Source: Molanna angustata
Taxonomy: Eukaryota; Arthropoda; Insecta; Trichoptera; Molannidae
DNA: 64,000 bases
Assembly (NCBI GenBank): GCA_963576475.1
Contig: OY754987.1
Location: forward strand, 11,702,347-11,766,346
Direction of reading: 5' to 3'
Below the pieces are notes generated by a model. That model saw nothing but the letters and a program-made list of their open reading frames with translations, had not been told where the DNA came from and did no database searches. Numbering within the stretch: the stretch's first letter is position 1; each line of letters starts with the position of its first letter. A program made the position numbers and the translations under genes. Positions 33,204 through 43,682 of this stretch are shown here, one piece after another.

Positions 33204-33874
33204 TTAGGGGGGTGACTGCTGCCAACGTACCTATTTTTCCAAATTTGATATCCTACCATCATTATTACTACCATCATTATTAGTTTGGATATTAATAAAG
33301 AGAAATATACCTTAACTTTTTGATTATGTTCTGTATATATTCTTGTAGGAAAATAATAAGCATACCCCGATTTTAGACATTTATTTTAAATTTCTAAAAA
33401 AATATAAGGTATAGAGCAATATTTTTTTTACAAATAAAAAAATAACAAAATACCTGGAAAAATAGGATATGACGTTGCATTAACGCATCAGGTTAAGTAA
33501 ATAAACCAAAAAAACTTTTATTACGCAATGGCGCTGAATGGAAAATAAATGTTTTTTAGGTTTATTTACTAAACCTGAAGCATTAATGCAACGTCACATC
33601 ATATTTTTATAGATATTTTTGGCTTCTTTAATTTAAAAAAAATATATTACTCTACGCCTAATAGTTTATTAAAAATATATGATAAACGATGAAAATTGGG
33701 GTATGCCATTATTTTTCTACAAGAATTTATACAGAATATTATCAAAAAATTAAGGTATATTTTTGTTTATTAATATCCAAACTATCTAAATTATTTTTTT
33801 CAAAACGATTTGATAAGAAATAATGATGGTATATCAAATTGAAAAATAGGTACGTTGGCAGCAGTCCCCCCCTT
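33204..33874. mobile_element. Foldback element with arms of about 320 bp
   Basis: The left arm starts TTAGGGGGGTGACTGCTGCC and the right arm ends GGCAGCAGTCCCCCCCTTAA. The arms match as inverted repeats through AACGTACCTATTTTT, ACCATCATT, the ACAAGAAT..TATACAGAA region and the CCTGA.GC.TTAA.GCAACGT region, meeting near 33530. A single right-type arm is at 61055-61398. The left arm carries a short duplication near 33255. Non-coding. Target duplication is unclear; TTA(A) is possible. Confidence 0.85.
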
Positions 33875-34368
33875 AAACTCATTCGAAATAGCTATGTATG
33901 TACTTTACCAAACTGTTCCTTTAATTTGAGAGTTTAGATTACCGACGCAACGTCACTATTAATATGTTTTTCCTTCTTTAGATACTTTAATATTAAATGA
34001 AAATATTTTTTTATATTTCCATTGAGAAGATTTTCAATGAATTATTCTAGGTTTGAACATTGAGAAATGATTCCCCGAGAAAAAACAACGGTAATATCTA
34101 GAAATGGTAAGAAAGATAGGGGTTTTTTTCCTACGATTAACTTCATTTGAAATCTGTCACATAATTTTTCTCTCATTCTTTTCCGAGTATTTTTTTTAAA
34201 TAACTTTCAAGAAAACGTACCTTCAAATATCACATCAAGGAGATTAATTACGTTATTTCAATGATAGGTACATTTGTTTGATTTAAACATAAATTCAATT
34301 ATATACCTAAATATTTATAATTGTCAATATAAATTGTAAACTGCTAGCCTTAGAACAGGATTTCCTAG
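33875..34368. other. Unassigned AT-rich sequence
   Basis: Nothing supported. Confidence 0.45.
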
Positions 34369-34740
34369 TTGGGCAGCAGTAATCTACTTATTGTTGTCAT
34401 TATAAGTACAACACTATCCATACCTATCCATAATACAGAATTTCTCAGCTCTTCGTTCGAAGTACAATCAGCAAGATTATGGAATAGCCTTAGTCCGGAT
34501 ATTGCGTCGTCTAACTCACTTTGTATTTTCAAGAAAAAACTAAAGAAGGAATATTTGTCCTTGAACACCTGATCCCGATTTCCTCTCCTGTCCTTACCAT
34601 ATCCTTTTTCTTGCTATGAATTATAATTTTTTTTGTTTAATAGTTTTTTAGTGTTATACGTATTTTATTTGATTTCTTTTACTCTTTTTTATTTGCTGTT
34701 GTACATACACAATGTTGTCATACTTTGTAATCTGGTACGT
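34369..34740 (+). mobile_element. 3' end of a CR1/Jockey-type LINE (copy 2)
   Basis: Translation gives SARLWNSLSPDIASSNSLCI then FKKKLKKEYLSL and a stop, the last block of the RT. The 3' UTR that follows (CACCTGATCCCGATTTCCTC, then T-rich, then GTTGTACATACA) matches 51355-51560. The UTR is cut before the ATTGCC hairpin at about 34735. Confidence 0.8.
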
Positions 34741-34924
34741 AGACGGACGGACGGATAGAAGTACGTAGACGGAGAATTCCTTCTCGACGTTGACCGGACG
34801 TGAACGTGGGTAGCACAAGATTGAAACCTAGGGCTAGCGCACCAAATAAGCAGCCAAGGGAATTGAGTTTCTAATTTTTCCCTCTAACGTCACGTTTGCT
34901 CAGTCTGAAAAGGTTGCTATGATG

Positions 34925-35060
34925 AAGCAGAGCTACAAGACGATGTATTAATGTTGATGAGGTGATGGTGGCGTGCCAGGATATAAAAGCGTGGAGTATG
35001 ATTCTATCTGCCTACCCTGTTAATGTTAATGACATGTCGTGATGGCATGTGTGTGTAATT
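34925..35060 (+). pseudogene. SAYP-family LINE C-terminus
   Basis: Reads RATRRCINVDEVMVACQDIK then AWSMILSAYP, the terminal block of the family, followed by a stop and the short 3' UTR with a GATGGCATGTGTGTG end. The 200 bp upstream (34740-34920) is GC-richer and may be the same element, decayed. Confidence 0.8.
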
Positions 35061-35284
35061 TTATCAATTTAGTTATTTACTCGGTTAGTCACTGATGGGA
35101 ACATTCCTGTCTCCAAAGTCCATATGGTCAAGAGTGTACTCCGGATCTTTAACAGCCTAATTAAATCGATATTAAGATAAGAGCTTTGTTAGGACCACTC
35201 ACTTTCAAATACAGGATATGGCGGATAATGTGATAGACAAAATGATAAATTGAATTTGACGCCTTAGTTTGATTGAGTAATACA
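35061..35284. other. Unassigned sequence
   Basis: Nothing recognised. Confidence 0.4.
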
Positions 35285-35640
35285 AATTAAACTATCAACG
35301 TCCTCGAATGATCACTCGATCTTTCCACTTATCTCTATCGTCCGCCAGTCTCTTCATCTCTTTGAAACTACTACAGCGCACGTCACCGATTATCTGGTCT
35401 ATATAGTTGTTTCTGGGGCGGCCTCTATAGTTGCCTCCATCAATCATTCCGTCGACGATCGATAAAAGCAGGCCTGGGTGCCGGATGTTGTGGTCTATCC
35501 AAGTTGTTCTCTGTTGGGCAATTATTTTCTAAGTTGCCTTGTCTCTCCAACGTTTAGTACCTCGTCGTTGCTGATGTGTTCTGACCAGTGAACTTTAGCC
35601 ATGCGTCTGTAGCACATCTCAAACGCAGACAGACTTAGCA
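35285..35640 (-). pseudogene. Decayed LINE RT C-terminal fragment
   Basis: The minus strand near 35575-35640 gives YRRMAKVHWSEHISNDEVL, then many stops. It corresponds to the block at 7660-7945 (WCRRMVRIHRSDHIPNDVVL), and the two DNA segments align over about 280 bp. No catalytic motif. Confidence 0.65.
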
Positions 35641-36160
35641 ATATGCCTTATAAAAATAATAAACGACATTCACCGTATATAATTGTCTTATTTCACACGT
35701 AAATAATTTGACAGTACTGAGCTTTTCATCAAAACGTGACTTTTGATTTATGTATATATACAATTGTCTAATTCTAGACAAAATGAGTTTTGATATAGAT
35801 ATTTACTTTTACGCCATGAAGTGTCTTTGATGGCTCAAGTAACGACTTTTATCATATTGACATTGATGATCATGTCTATTGATTAAGCCTAACCTCTCCA
35901 CCAGACTGTTGACATTCCCAAAAATTAATCAACCCATCCTATCCAATCATATTATAATACTCATTGAGAACCGATTCAAACAAAAGATAAATACACACTA
36001 TAGTCTGTGCTTATTCAAATATAACACCTGTACAATTGAGCCCACAAAAGCTATATAGTTATTTTTTTTTTTTTTTTTTTTATATAAAAAAAATTTTTCA
36101 TAGTTTTAATAACAAGGTTAATTTTTTTTGAAAAGGTGAGAACGCCTACTTACTACATAT
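35641..36160. other. Unassigned AT-rich sequence, poly-T
   Basis: An uninterrupted T run of about 19 lies at 36062-36080. Nothing else. Confidence 0.5.
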
Positions 36161-36164
36161 AAAT

Positions 36165-36352
36165 AGGTCCAAAAGTCCCGGGTTCGATTCCCGGTGGAGA
36201 CACCCATTTTAATTGTGTTTTCAGTCTGGATCTGTGAGACGATTAATATCGTAAGTCTCCAGATTGTGGCAACTTGTTATTGGTTGCGTGTTAAAAATGA
36301 TATTTGACATAGTACCTGTTGGTTGTGCGAGAAGCAGTATTCAATAAATAAA
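36165..36352 (+). mobile_element. SINE family 2 copy
   Basis: Starts AGTCCCGGGTTCGATTCCCG (B box), then GTGGAGACACCC, TGTGTTTTCAGTCTGGATCT, AAGTCTCCAGATTGTGGCAA and TTGGTTGCGTGTTAAA. It ends in an AATAAATAAAT tail. The A box is not evident. Matches 54778-54990 reversed and 40365-40525. Confidence 0.8.
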
Positions 36353-36658
36353 TAAAGAATATTAATGATTCATAAAACAATACTTATATTAAATTACTTA
36401 AAAATAAATAAAAAAAACACAAATTTTTAATTTTTTTCCATTAATGTAAAAATATTGTCAGTACCTAGTCAATATTTTTTAAATTAGTGGAAAAAAGTTA
36501 AAAAATTGTATTTTTTTTACTTATTTGTAAGTAATTTTATATAAGTGATAATGGAATTAAAGTCAAAAAATTAGAATAAGCAGTCAGAAAATTAGAAATT
36601 ATTAAATAATACAATATCAAAATGGAATGGCAGATGGAATGGAAATGGGATAGCAGAT

Positions 36659-36832
36659 GGGTCGATGGCAAAGCGGTTAGCGCGCTGGGCTAGTAATCCA
36701 GTGGTCGCGAGTTCGAATCCTGCCTCGAACGATTTCGTTCACCTATATCACAAGCATTTATTTGCTTATTTTAGGGAACGTAGGAAGATGTATATGTAAT
36801 TGTCTAGCAAGGACATATTCATTTAAAAAAAA
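36659..36832 (+). mobile_element. SINE 1 copy, full length
   Basis: Has the A box (GATGGCAAAGCGGTTAGCGC), the anticodon arm CTGGGCTAGTAATCCAG (AGT loop), the B box GAGTTCGAATCC, and the body with GATTTCGTTCACCTATA, GCATTTATTTGC and AGGACATATTCATTTA ending in nine A. A partial run of GGAATGG/GCAGATGG repeats precedes it. Confidence 0.88.
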
Positions 36833-36949
36833 ACCTACCTATTTCGACTCACCTTTGAATATCGCATTGTATAAATTATCATGCCATTTTATTGCAACAA
36901 TAACAGCCTCTTGATCTGTTGCTGGTACTTTTGTGTATTTTATTCCACG

Positions 36950-37090
36950 AGATCCGCGTATCGCTCTTCAGCGGAATCCAAACAGAAGAAGACCACCGGT
37001 AAGACCTCCGAAACAATGGCTTGATAGTTGGGAATCCACATCTCAGGAGATTATCAACTCAGCGGCATAAACAGATCTTAAGATCTACAC
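36950..37090 (+). mobile_element. 3' end of the 13.4-kb-type LINE, copy 2
   Basis: Matches 14885-15030: CGTATCGCTCT, GAAGAAGACCACC, GAAGACCTCC-like, GTTGG.A.TCCACATC.CAGGA and AAACAGATCTT..GATCTA. Only the last 45 codons and start of the 3' UTR are present. Confidence 0.8.
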
Positions 37091-37595
37091 AAAAGTATAG
37101 ATAAAGAATTTTTCTTCGTTCGTTTTTTTCCAAATGGCAAAACAATCTGTATTGATGACATCTTTCGATATCTTATATTCTCCCTTTTTTATAGACTTCC
37201 AAAATTGGAAGAGGTTATCAATTCGATGTGATGTTTTTTACGTATGTTATTATTATTATTAAATGTTATCAGACAGGCAGCTATGTTGATATGTCTGATC
37301 TCACAACAATATTCACTTGTTCAGTCTATCAAGTCTATTTTTAAACACATAAACACTTTGTGCAACAACAAGTTCCGGCGGCAAACCATTCCACGAATCC
37401 ACAACTATTGGACAAGAAATGCTTCCAGGTATTCTGCCAGAAACTGTGTTTTTCGAGCTTCAAACAATAACCTCTTAAATTAGTATTTTGGTTGAAGTAT
37501 ATTCATCGATTTCTTTTTATAATGTTGACTGATTTCGATTATGCTTTTTTCATTAGAAAATTTTACAATAATTGATCCCATTTGCATTTGGTTTA
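37091..37595. other. Unassigned AT-rich sequence
   Basis: A plus-strand frame at 37320-37480 (HINTLCNNKFRRQTIPRI) has no recognised motif. Confidence 0.35.
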
Positions 37596-37597
37596 AA

Positions 37598-37690
37598 GAA
37601 GCTGACAGGACAGGGCAAAGTGGAGTAACAGAGAGGCAGCCATAGCTGTTACAGACCAATCTTAGGATTGCAACTGAGAAGAAGAAGAAA
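37598..37690 (+). mobile_element. LINE 3' end with (GAA)n tail
   Basis: Contains ACAGACCAATCTTAGGATTG and a GAAGAAGAAGAA run, like 16427-16474. The upstream 40 bases read as a frame-shifted TEADRTxxS-like LINE end. Confidence 0.6.
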
Positions 37691-38069
37691 TTCGGTGGAA
37701 GATATGAACATGGGATATCTTCAATTTGCGCTTCAGCGATAATAATTCATTTAAACGTTGTCCGATTTTATTGATTTCCTTTTTAATAGGAAGGCAATGC
37801 TTGAGAGATGATCACATATATGAATTTCATCTAGTTCTGATGGTGAAACTCACGCATAAAATATCAAACTCTTCATTTGGAATTTCATCTGAAATTAAAA
37901 ATATTTCTTTTCCACGTCGTCTGAACTCGATTATAACATCTGTGGTAGTTCCATCTAAACTAAGTCAAGAGATTTGATGATGGGAATCATTAAAGTCATC
38001 AATTTTGGAAGTATTTGCGGATTATTGCAAGGCGAATTGTATGAAAGATAATAATATTACAACATACAT

Positions 38070-38165
38070 ACCATCAAGCCATGTCCCTCATGGGGTAGGC
38101 TGTAACAACCGAACTTCACATTTTTCTATCTTGACATACTTTCATTTTGAAATCTTTTTTTAATA
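38070..38165 (-). pseudogene. SAYP-family LINE C-terminus
   Basis: The minus strand reads VCQDRKM, a stop, SSVVTAYPMRDMA and a stop, matching the family end WRSVxSAYP. The 3' UTR gives the CATACATACCATCAAGCCAT block seen on the plus strand. Confidence 0.75.
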
Positions 38166-38796
38166 TGAAAGCTTATTTTCGAATCACTGGACACACTAAC
38201 ATATATACATACATACAGTTGGTCAAACAGTTGAGTTTATAGTCAAGATTTAGATGTTAATACAACCCGAATACATACATAGATATTTAATCCCGACCCA
38301 AATTTACAAAGGGGTCTTAATACGAATTGGATATCAAATTATTTCAAGTGGTTATATCTACCTACCACTCTCTGGGAACAATAATTATTCTGTCTCTTGT
38401 TCTAATGCAAATTGATATCGATAGTACAATGAAGAAGGGTAAGAACAAAAAAAGAATTGTCTGTTCTGTGTCTGTTCTATTTGGAAAGAGAATATAAAAG
38501 ACAATACACTTTTATGCCTCTATTTTATCGGTTGTTGAATTAACCAGATACTGAGAATATTAATTCATTTTTATAGTCTATTTTGAAGTCGAGCTAACGT
38601 TGAAAATATTTATAGATATTAACGTAAAACAACAAAGAGGATTTAATAATTCAGAAGTTTTATATTGATAAAGTGGAAATCCATTTTGAAAAAAAATATT
38701 AATTTTTATTTATTTACATTGTAAGTCTGCACTAACCAGAATGAAAGATCATAATATTTAGAAAACAGCAAAACATTTCTTTTTGGTATACAGATT

Positions 38797-38799
<3 letters not shown>
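38166..38799. other. Unassigned AT-rich sequence
   Basis: Nothing supported. Confidence 0.45.
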
Positions 38800-38800
<1 letters not shown>

Positions 38801-38848
<48 letters not shown>

Positions 38849-38960
38849 TGTGTATGTGTATGTGTGTGAGTGTGAGTGTGAGTGTTTGAGTGTGAGTGTG
38901 AGTGTGAGTGTGAGTGTGAGTGTGAGTGTGAGTGTGTGTGTGAGTGAGTGTGTGTGTCGA
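38801..38960 (+). repeat. Compound (GT)n and (GAGTGT)n microsatellite
   Basis: A GT run (38801-38840) passes through GTAT interruptions to a GAGTGT hexamer array (38868-38940) and back to GT. It produces spurious open frames on both strands. Confidence 0.95.
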
Positions 38961-39044
38961 TTTTTTAAAATTTTGCAAATTTGTATATCTGATACTCACT
39001 AAGACTCCATTAAATTTTATAGGATATCTGAAATGAGCTTCTCA

Positions 39045-39200
39045 ATTTTTTTAACTATCAAATATTTCAAAGTGGCCCCAAGCTCAGGAAACATAAAATT
39101 AGAAATTTATATGTTGGTAAAAGACACATCACATTCATAAAATGGCATTGAAGAATCAAGTTATCATATTAAATATTTAAATAAAAAAATAATTGAACAA
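39045..39200 (+). repeat. Dispersed repeat E, copy 1
   Basis: Matches the reverse complement of 45280-45440: AATATTTCAAAGTGGCCCCA, CATAAAATGGCATTGAAGAA, ATCAAGTT and TTAAATATTTAAAT. Confidence 0.75.
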
Positions 39201-39447
39201 AATTATTTGTGTTTTGTATAAGGAAACGATTCTTCAGATTACTTTTGAAAGCGGGAAGTGTTAATGAAACTCGAAGTTGCGATGTAAATGTGCACTGATT
39301 CAAAAACTAATGTAAGATTTTTTTTAATTATACAATCTAGTTTAAAGTATCACTATGGGAATGATTGATCGAAAGACTAATCTTAGTACTCAGTATCTAT
39401 GGGAATGATTGATGGTTTCGATTCCACCTTGATTTCAATTAAATAAT

Positions 39448-39496
39448 CTCTTCTTCATCTGGGTCACAATCCTAGGATTAGTCTGCACCAAACACT
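39448..39496 (-). mobile_element. LINE 3' end with short GAA tail
   Basis: Reverse complement of the 16427-16474 terminus, including the CAATCCTAGGATT palindrome core. Confidence 0.55.
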
Positions 39497-40062
39497 TTTT
39501 AAATAATAATAGTTTAAAAATAATTTCAATCGATTCATTGTGAATGAGACCATACAAACAATGGACATTAGGTACTGTAGTTTATATAAAAATATAATAC
39601 GAGTTTCGGACTGTATACTTAATTTCTCTACATTATAAATTTCTATTATGATAGACCTCACCTTTAGAGCCATTATTTTGTATGATGTGCGTGTCTTTAG
39701 TGAATGAAATATTACGATTTAATGGCTTCTCAACAGAATGACGTTGAACTCTATTCTTAACATAGAAGAATGGAAGATGAAAGAAAGTGATTGATAGCAG
39801 AGGAAATTTCATCATATTTACGAAGTTGTCATTTCTAGTCGCATTTCGTAACATAAATATTATTTCTTCTATGAAATGTACCTACCCAATTTCATAATGC
39901 CCATACAAAAAGCATCTATCATTATTTGCCGCCTAATAATATTGCTTCTACCATCTTCTATTATCATTGTTTTCGGATGCCCCGTAAGAGCCGGTACAAC
40001 AGGCAAAACAATGTGTAATATATTGATGTTGCGCCTTACAACAGTCAATCGGCATAGCTTTT
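39497..40062. other. Mostly unassigned, short repeat
   Basis: 39965-40020 shares ATTGTTTTCGGATGCCCCGT and AAGAGCCGGTACAACAGGCA with the repeat C copy at 45030-45085. Confidence 0.45.
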
Positions 40063-40063
40063 T

Positions 40064-40262
40064 ACGAGTATGCACGAATCAGGAGTTCGGCATTCTTCGT
40101 GAGTTGGGATTTATATAGGTATACGAGTGTCTGGATATGCATTATACGAATATGCACGAATCAGGAGTTCGGCATTCTTCGTGAGTTGGGATTTATATAT
40201 ACACGAGTATCTGGATATACATTATACGAGTATGCACGATTTATGTATACGAGTATCTGGAT
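40064..40262 (+). repeat. Tandem repeat, about 80 bp x 2.5
   Basis: Units carry ACGA(G/A)TATGCACGAATCAGG, AGTTCGGCATTCTTCGTGAG and ACGAGTATCTGGATATGCAT-like blocks. The third unit lacks the middle. Confidence 0.9.
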
Positions 40263-40364
40263 CTATTTATTAAAACAAATTAAATGTCTTTACAGCGAAT
40301 CATATTTGTATTTGATTTTTTATCAGCAACCGGAAAAATCAGTTGGGTAGGTATCTGCTGATTC

Positions 40365-40525
40365 AAATGTCCCGGGTTCGATTTCTTGAGAAAACACATT
40401 TTTTAACTGTGTTTTAGTCTGGATCCGTGAAATGATTAGTATCTCCAGAATGTGGCAACTTGTTATAGACTGCGTGTTAAATTAATACTTGACCTTTTAG
40501 TATCCGAGAAACAATATGAATTATG
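40365..40525 (+). mobile_element. SINE family 2 copy, diverged
   Basis: Has TGTCCCGGGTTCGATTTCTT, TGTGTTTTAGTCTGGATCCG, ATCTCCAGAATGTGGCAACT and GACTGCGTGTTAAATTAATA. Confidence 0.75.
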
Positions 40526-40790
40526 AAATAATTTGCAGCATTGAAAAAAAAAGTTTGAAAATAATCTAACACGAAAAAATAAGTTAGATAATTATCTAAC
40601 ACGGTGTGGTTTTTTTTAACTTTATGCATCTTATGTCATGTCCATGTCTCGATCACATTTATTAAGATGGATGCAAGTTTTGCGTAAAATAAAGCTTCGC
40701 TAGCTTCAAATTTTATAATATTTCAATATACGTAGGTTTCAATTTTTTAAATTTTTAATAATGACGGTGTTTAATGTGTAGAACTCCTTT
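40526..40790. other. Unassigned AT-rich sequence
   Basis: Nothing seen beyond a short duplication of TTAGATAATTATCTAACACG-type sequence near 40560-40605. Confidence 0.45.
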
Positions 40791-40792
40791 AT

Positions 40793-41190
40793 AGGTACTA
40801 GGTATTTTTAATCAAACAAAAATTATTATGGTTCTTCATGTATATCTTCAGCTGACAAAGCCCTTATCAACTGATAAACATAGAGTAATGTCTTTTTATC
40901 ATATACTAGAAATCGGTTTGTTTTACAACTATAAAAATTACTTAAAATTAGAAGTAATTTCCCAACATTAGCTACACTACAACTGTTCAGATATTAATTT
41001 CATAATTGTAATGCAAAGTAATTTGTATTGTAAAACAAACCGATTTTTTAGTATATAAGAAAAAGACATTACTCTATGTTTACAAGTTGATAAGGGCCTA
41101 GTCAGCCGAAACGGTCGTCCTATTATAAGAAAAATATACTTGTAGAACAACAATAATTTTTGTTTGGATAAAAATACCTAGTACCTATGT
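40793..41190. mobile_element. Foldback element, about 400 bp
   Basis: Ends are ATAGGTACTAGGTATTTTTA and, inverted, ACCTAGTACCTATG. The inverted arms continue through AACAAAAATTATTATGGTTC, CTTATCAACTGATAAACATA and GAGTAATGTCTTTTTAT to AATCGGTTTGTTTTACAA, leaving a 90-bp spacer. The arms are about 150 bp with a few gaps. Non-coding. Confidence 0.8.
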
Positions 41191-41435
41191 TTATTTTGAT
41201 TTTGTGTTTTTTTGGATATAATATTTTTTAATCCAACTGTCGATTTGTTCAGGAGAACTTTGTTCTCTTAACATATCGACAATGTATCAAGCCAGAATAC
41301 GCGAGAATTGTATGGAGAGGTCTACTTTTTTCACGGCTTTTCCAACTTTGAAGTCAAAAAACACCAACTTAGAGGCTTCGCAGCATATATGTTCCATACA
41401 CGGATTTACTCAGAATTCGGAGTAGAACATTTCGT

Positions 41436-41438
<3 letters not shown>

Positions 41439-41498
<60 letters not shown>

Positions 41499-41519
41499 TG
41501 TGTGTCTGTGTGTGTGTCC
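41439..41519 (+). repeat. (GT)n microsatellite inside the Helitron-like element
   Basis: About 38 GT units with CTGT interruptions. The other copies have much shorter runs at the same place, so the microsatellite is part of the element and variable. Confidence 0.93.
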
Positions 41520-42062
41520 GTCCCCCCCTTATTACTTTTGATCCGCTCAATTTACAGAGCCTAAAATTTCAGAATATATAAACAGTTACAGGCCTACAAA
41601 ACTTTTATACTCGGAATTTTGAATTTTTGTTTCAGTCAGGGGTTATCAACTTTTGAATTTTTATTTTATTTTTCCATATATCTCAGAAACCATAAACGCT
41701 AGAACGCTGAAAATTGGTACAAACATAGAAAAATACAAAATCTCAAATTAGTTTTTTCAAAAAAATTCCAGGGTTTCTCAAACATTTTTTATTAAGAAAA
41801 ATATTTTTTTTATTATAAATTTATGAGTTTAACTGCCTATATTTCCAAAACTTTAACAATTATCGAAAAAAGCCGAAACACTCCAACTAGATAATTTAAT
41901 TTTCTATAAAAAATATTAACATTGTAGTAGAAGATCTCAATTTTTTTAAAAATTGAATTTAGTGACGACATCGCTTCATACATTTTGTATGGTAGTCACC
42001 TATACACAATATCAAAGAAGACTTAATAGTTTGATACTTCATCTCTAAACATACAATATACA

Positions 42063-42131
42063 TATACCATCATGCTGTTTTCATATTCCGGGTAGGAAAA
42101 AAAGACTGACCTCCATACTATCCTATCTTGA
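42063..42131 (-). pseudogene. LINE C-terminus carried inside the Helitron-like element
   Basis: The minus strand reads QDRIVWRSVFFSYPEYENSM then MVY, matching the SAYP-family end (CQDRxxWRSVxSAYP). The corresponding segments in copies 2 and 3 keep the same sequence with small changes, so it was acquired before the copies spread. No function is implied. Confidence 0.7.
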
Positions 42132-42278
42132 CTACCTAGGTACATGTGTTGTATAGAAAACTAAATATCATAAAATAATAAATAATTTGTATTTATGGGT
42201 TTATAGTTTGGTACATATTCTTCAACTATACATACTATCGCTATCGACAGTTGGATCTCATGTGTTACATGCAACTAG

Positions 42279-42673
42279 TATTAGGTATAACTGTTTAGTA
42301 ATCTCGATTAAAAATAGTAGTTGTCCAAAATTTGGTGTAGCATTATATAATACAAAAATGTAAAAATAACTGTGTGTATATTTAAATCTGATATGTTTCA
42401 TTTTTTACAAAATGAACATTTTTATTCAACACATATTGAGATTCCTAGTATTTTCCCCACAATCCAAACTTTTCCAATCTCTGTTTTATTCATCATCTGA
42501 CACAGATGGCGTACGAAGTATGTTGAAGATAAAACGAGCATTCTATAATTCATATATCCGCCAGCATAAAAATAATTATATCCTTGTTTTTTTTGTAGTC
42601 GACACATCTCAGATGATGATCCATCTCCACAATAGATACTAAAACCCGAAAATAATATGCACAATGAAAATAA
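42279..42673. other. Unassigned spacer between Helitron-like copies
   Basis: Unique AT-rich sequence; no gene recognised. Confidence 0.4.
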
Positions 42674-43682
42674 TCAAACTGTCGATTTGTTCAAGAGAAC
42701 TTTGTTCTCTTAACATATCGACAATGTATCAGCCAGGATACGCGAGAATGTATGCAGGGTCTATATTTTTCACGGTTTTTCCAACTTTGAAGTCAAAAAA
42801 CACCAAATTAGAGGCTTCGCAGCATATATGTTCCAAATATGGATTTACTCAAAATTCGGAGTAGAACATTTAGTGTGTCTGTCTGTGTGTGTGCGTGTGT
42901 GTGTGTGCCGTCCCCCCTTACAACTTTTGATCCGCTCAATTCATAGAGCCCAAAATTTCAGAATATATAAACAGTAATAGGACTACAAAACTTTTATTTA
43001 ATTCAAAATTCTTTTTCAGAATTTTGAATTTTTGTTACAGTCAACTTTTGAATTATTACTTTATTTTTCCATGTATCTCAAAAACCCTAAAAGCTAGAAT
43101 GCTGAAAATTGGTATAAATATAGACAAATATCAAATCTCAAATTAGTTTTTCAAAAAAATCACAGAGTTTCTCAAACATTTTTTATTAAGAAATTTTTTT
43201 TAAGATAAATTTATAAGTTTAACTGCCTATATTTCCAATTTTTTTTTTAAAATATCGAAAAAAGCCGAAACACCCCAACTTGAAAATTTAATTTGATTAA
43301 AAAAATTTTAACATTGTAGTATTACATCTCAAACTTTTTTTAATAATTTTTATAAAAAATTTAGTGACGACATCGCTTCATACAATTTGTATGGCAGTCG
43401 CCTATACACAATATCTAAGAAGACTTAATAGTTTGATACTTCATCTCCAAACATACATACATACCATCATGCTATTTTCATATTCTGGGTAGGAAAAAAC
43501 GACTGACACCGACACCCATACTATCCTGTCTTGACATACATATCTGCATGTGTTGTATAGAAAACAAAATATCTTAAAATATTCAATAATTTGGATTTAT
43601 GGTTTTATAGTTTGGTACTTATTCTTCAACTATACAATCTATCGCTATCGACAGTTGGATCTCATGTGTTACATGCAACTAG
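42674..43682 (+). mobile_element. Helitron-like non-autonomous element, copy 2
   Basis: 1009 bp, collinear with copy 1. It starts TCAAACTGTCGATTTGTTCA after A and ends CATGTGTTACATGCAACTAG before T. It contains the hairpin, a shorter GT run (42881-42907) and the LINE C-terminal segment near 43465-43540. It lies 395 bp from copy 1 in the same orientation. No ORF for Rep or helicase. Confidence 0.8.

Larger units (their letters stand above)
41232..42278 (+). mobile_element. Helitron-like non-autonomous element, copy 1
   Basis: 1047 bp. It starts TCCAACTGTCGATTTGTTCA just after A, and ends with ATCGACAGTTGGATCTCATG, a short hairpin CATGTGTTACATG and CAACTAG just before T. TC at the 5' end, a hairpin upstream of CTRR at the 3' end, an A|T target and no target duplication are Helitron hallmarks. 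The inverted TCCAACTGTCGAT near both ends is the subterminal inverted repeat typical of Helentron-type derivatives. A second 5' hairpin involves GAGAACTTTGTTCTC. A GT run lies at 41442-41497. No Rep/helicase ORF. Confidence 0.8.

Noticed and set aside
34365..34568. Minus-strand 67-codon frame
   Set aside because: It is the shadow of the plus-strand LINE tail that carries the recognisable RLWNSLSPDI block.
36659..36735. Looks like a tRNA-Thr gene (A box, AGT anticodon loop, B box)
   Set aside because: The acceptor and T stems do not pair properly, and the same non-tRNA body follows in four other copies, so it is a SINE head.
38706..39002. Long open frames of alternating V/C or T/H on both strands
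   Set aside because: They are translations of the GT/GAGTGT microsatellite with no start context or domain.
40064..40262. CRISPR-like array
   Set aside because: This is a eukaryotic window. The 80-bp units are adjacent without unique spacers, so it is an ordinary tandem repeat.
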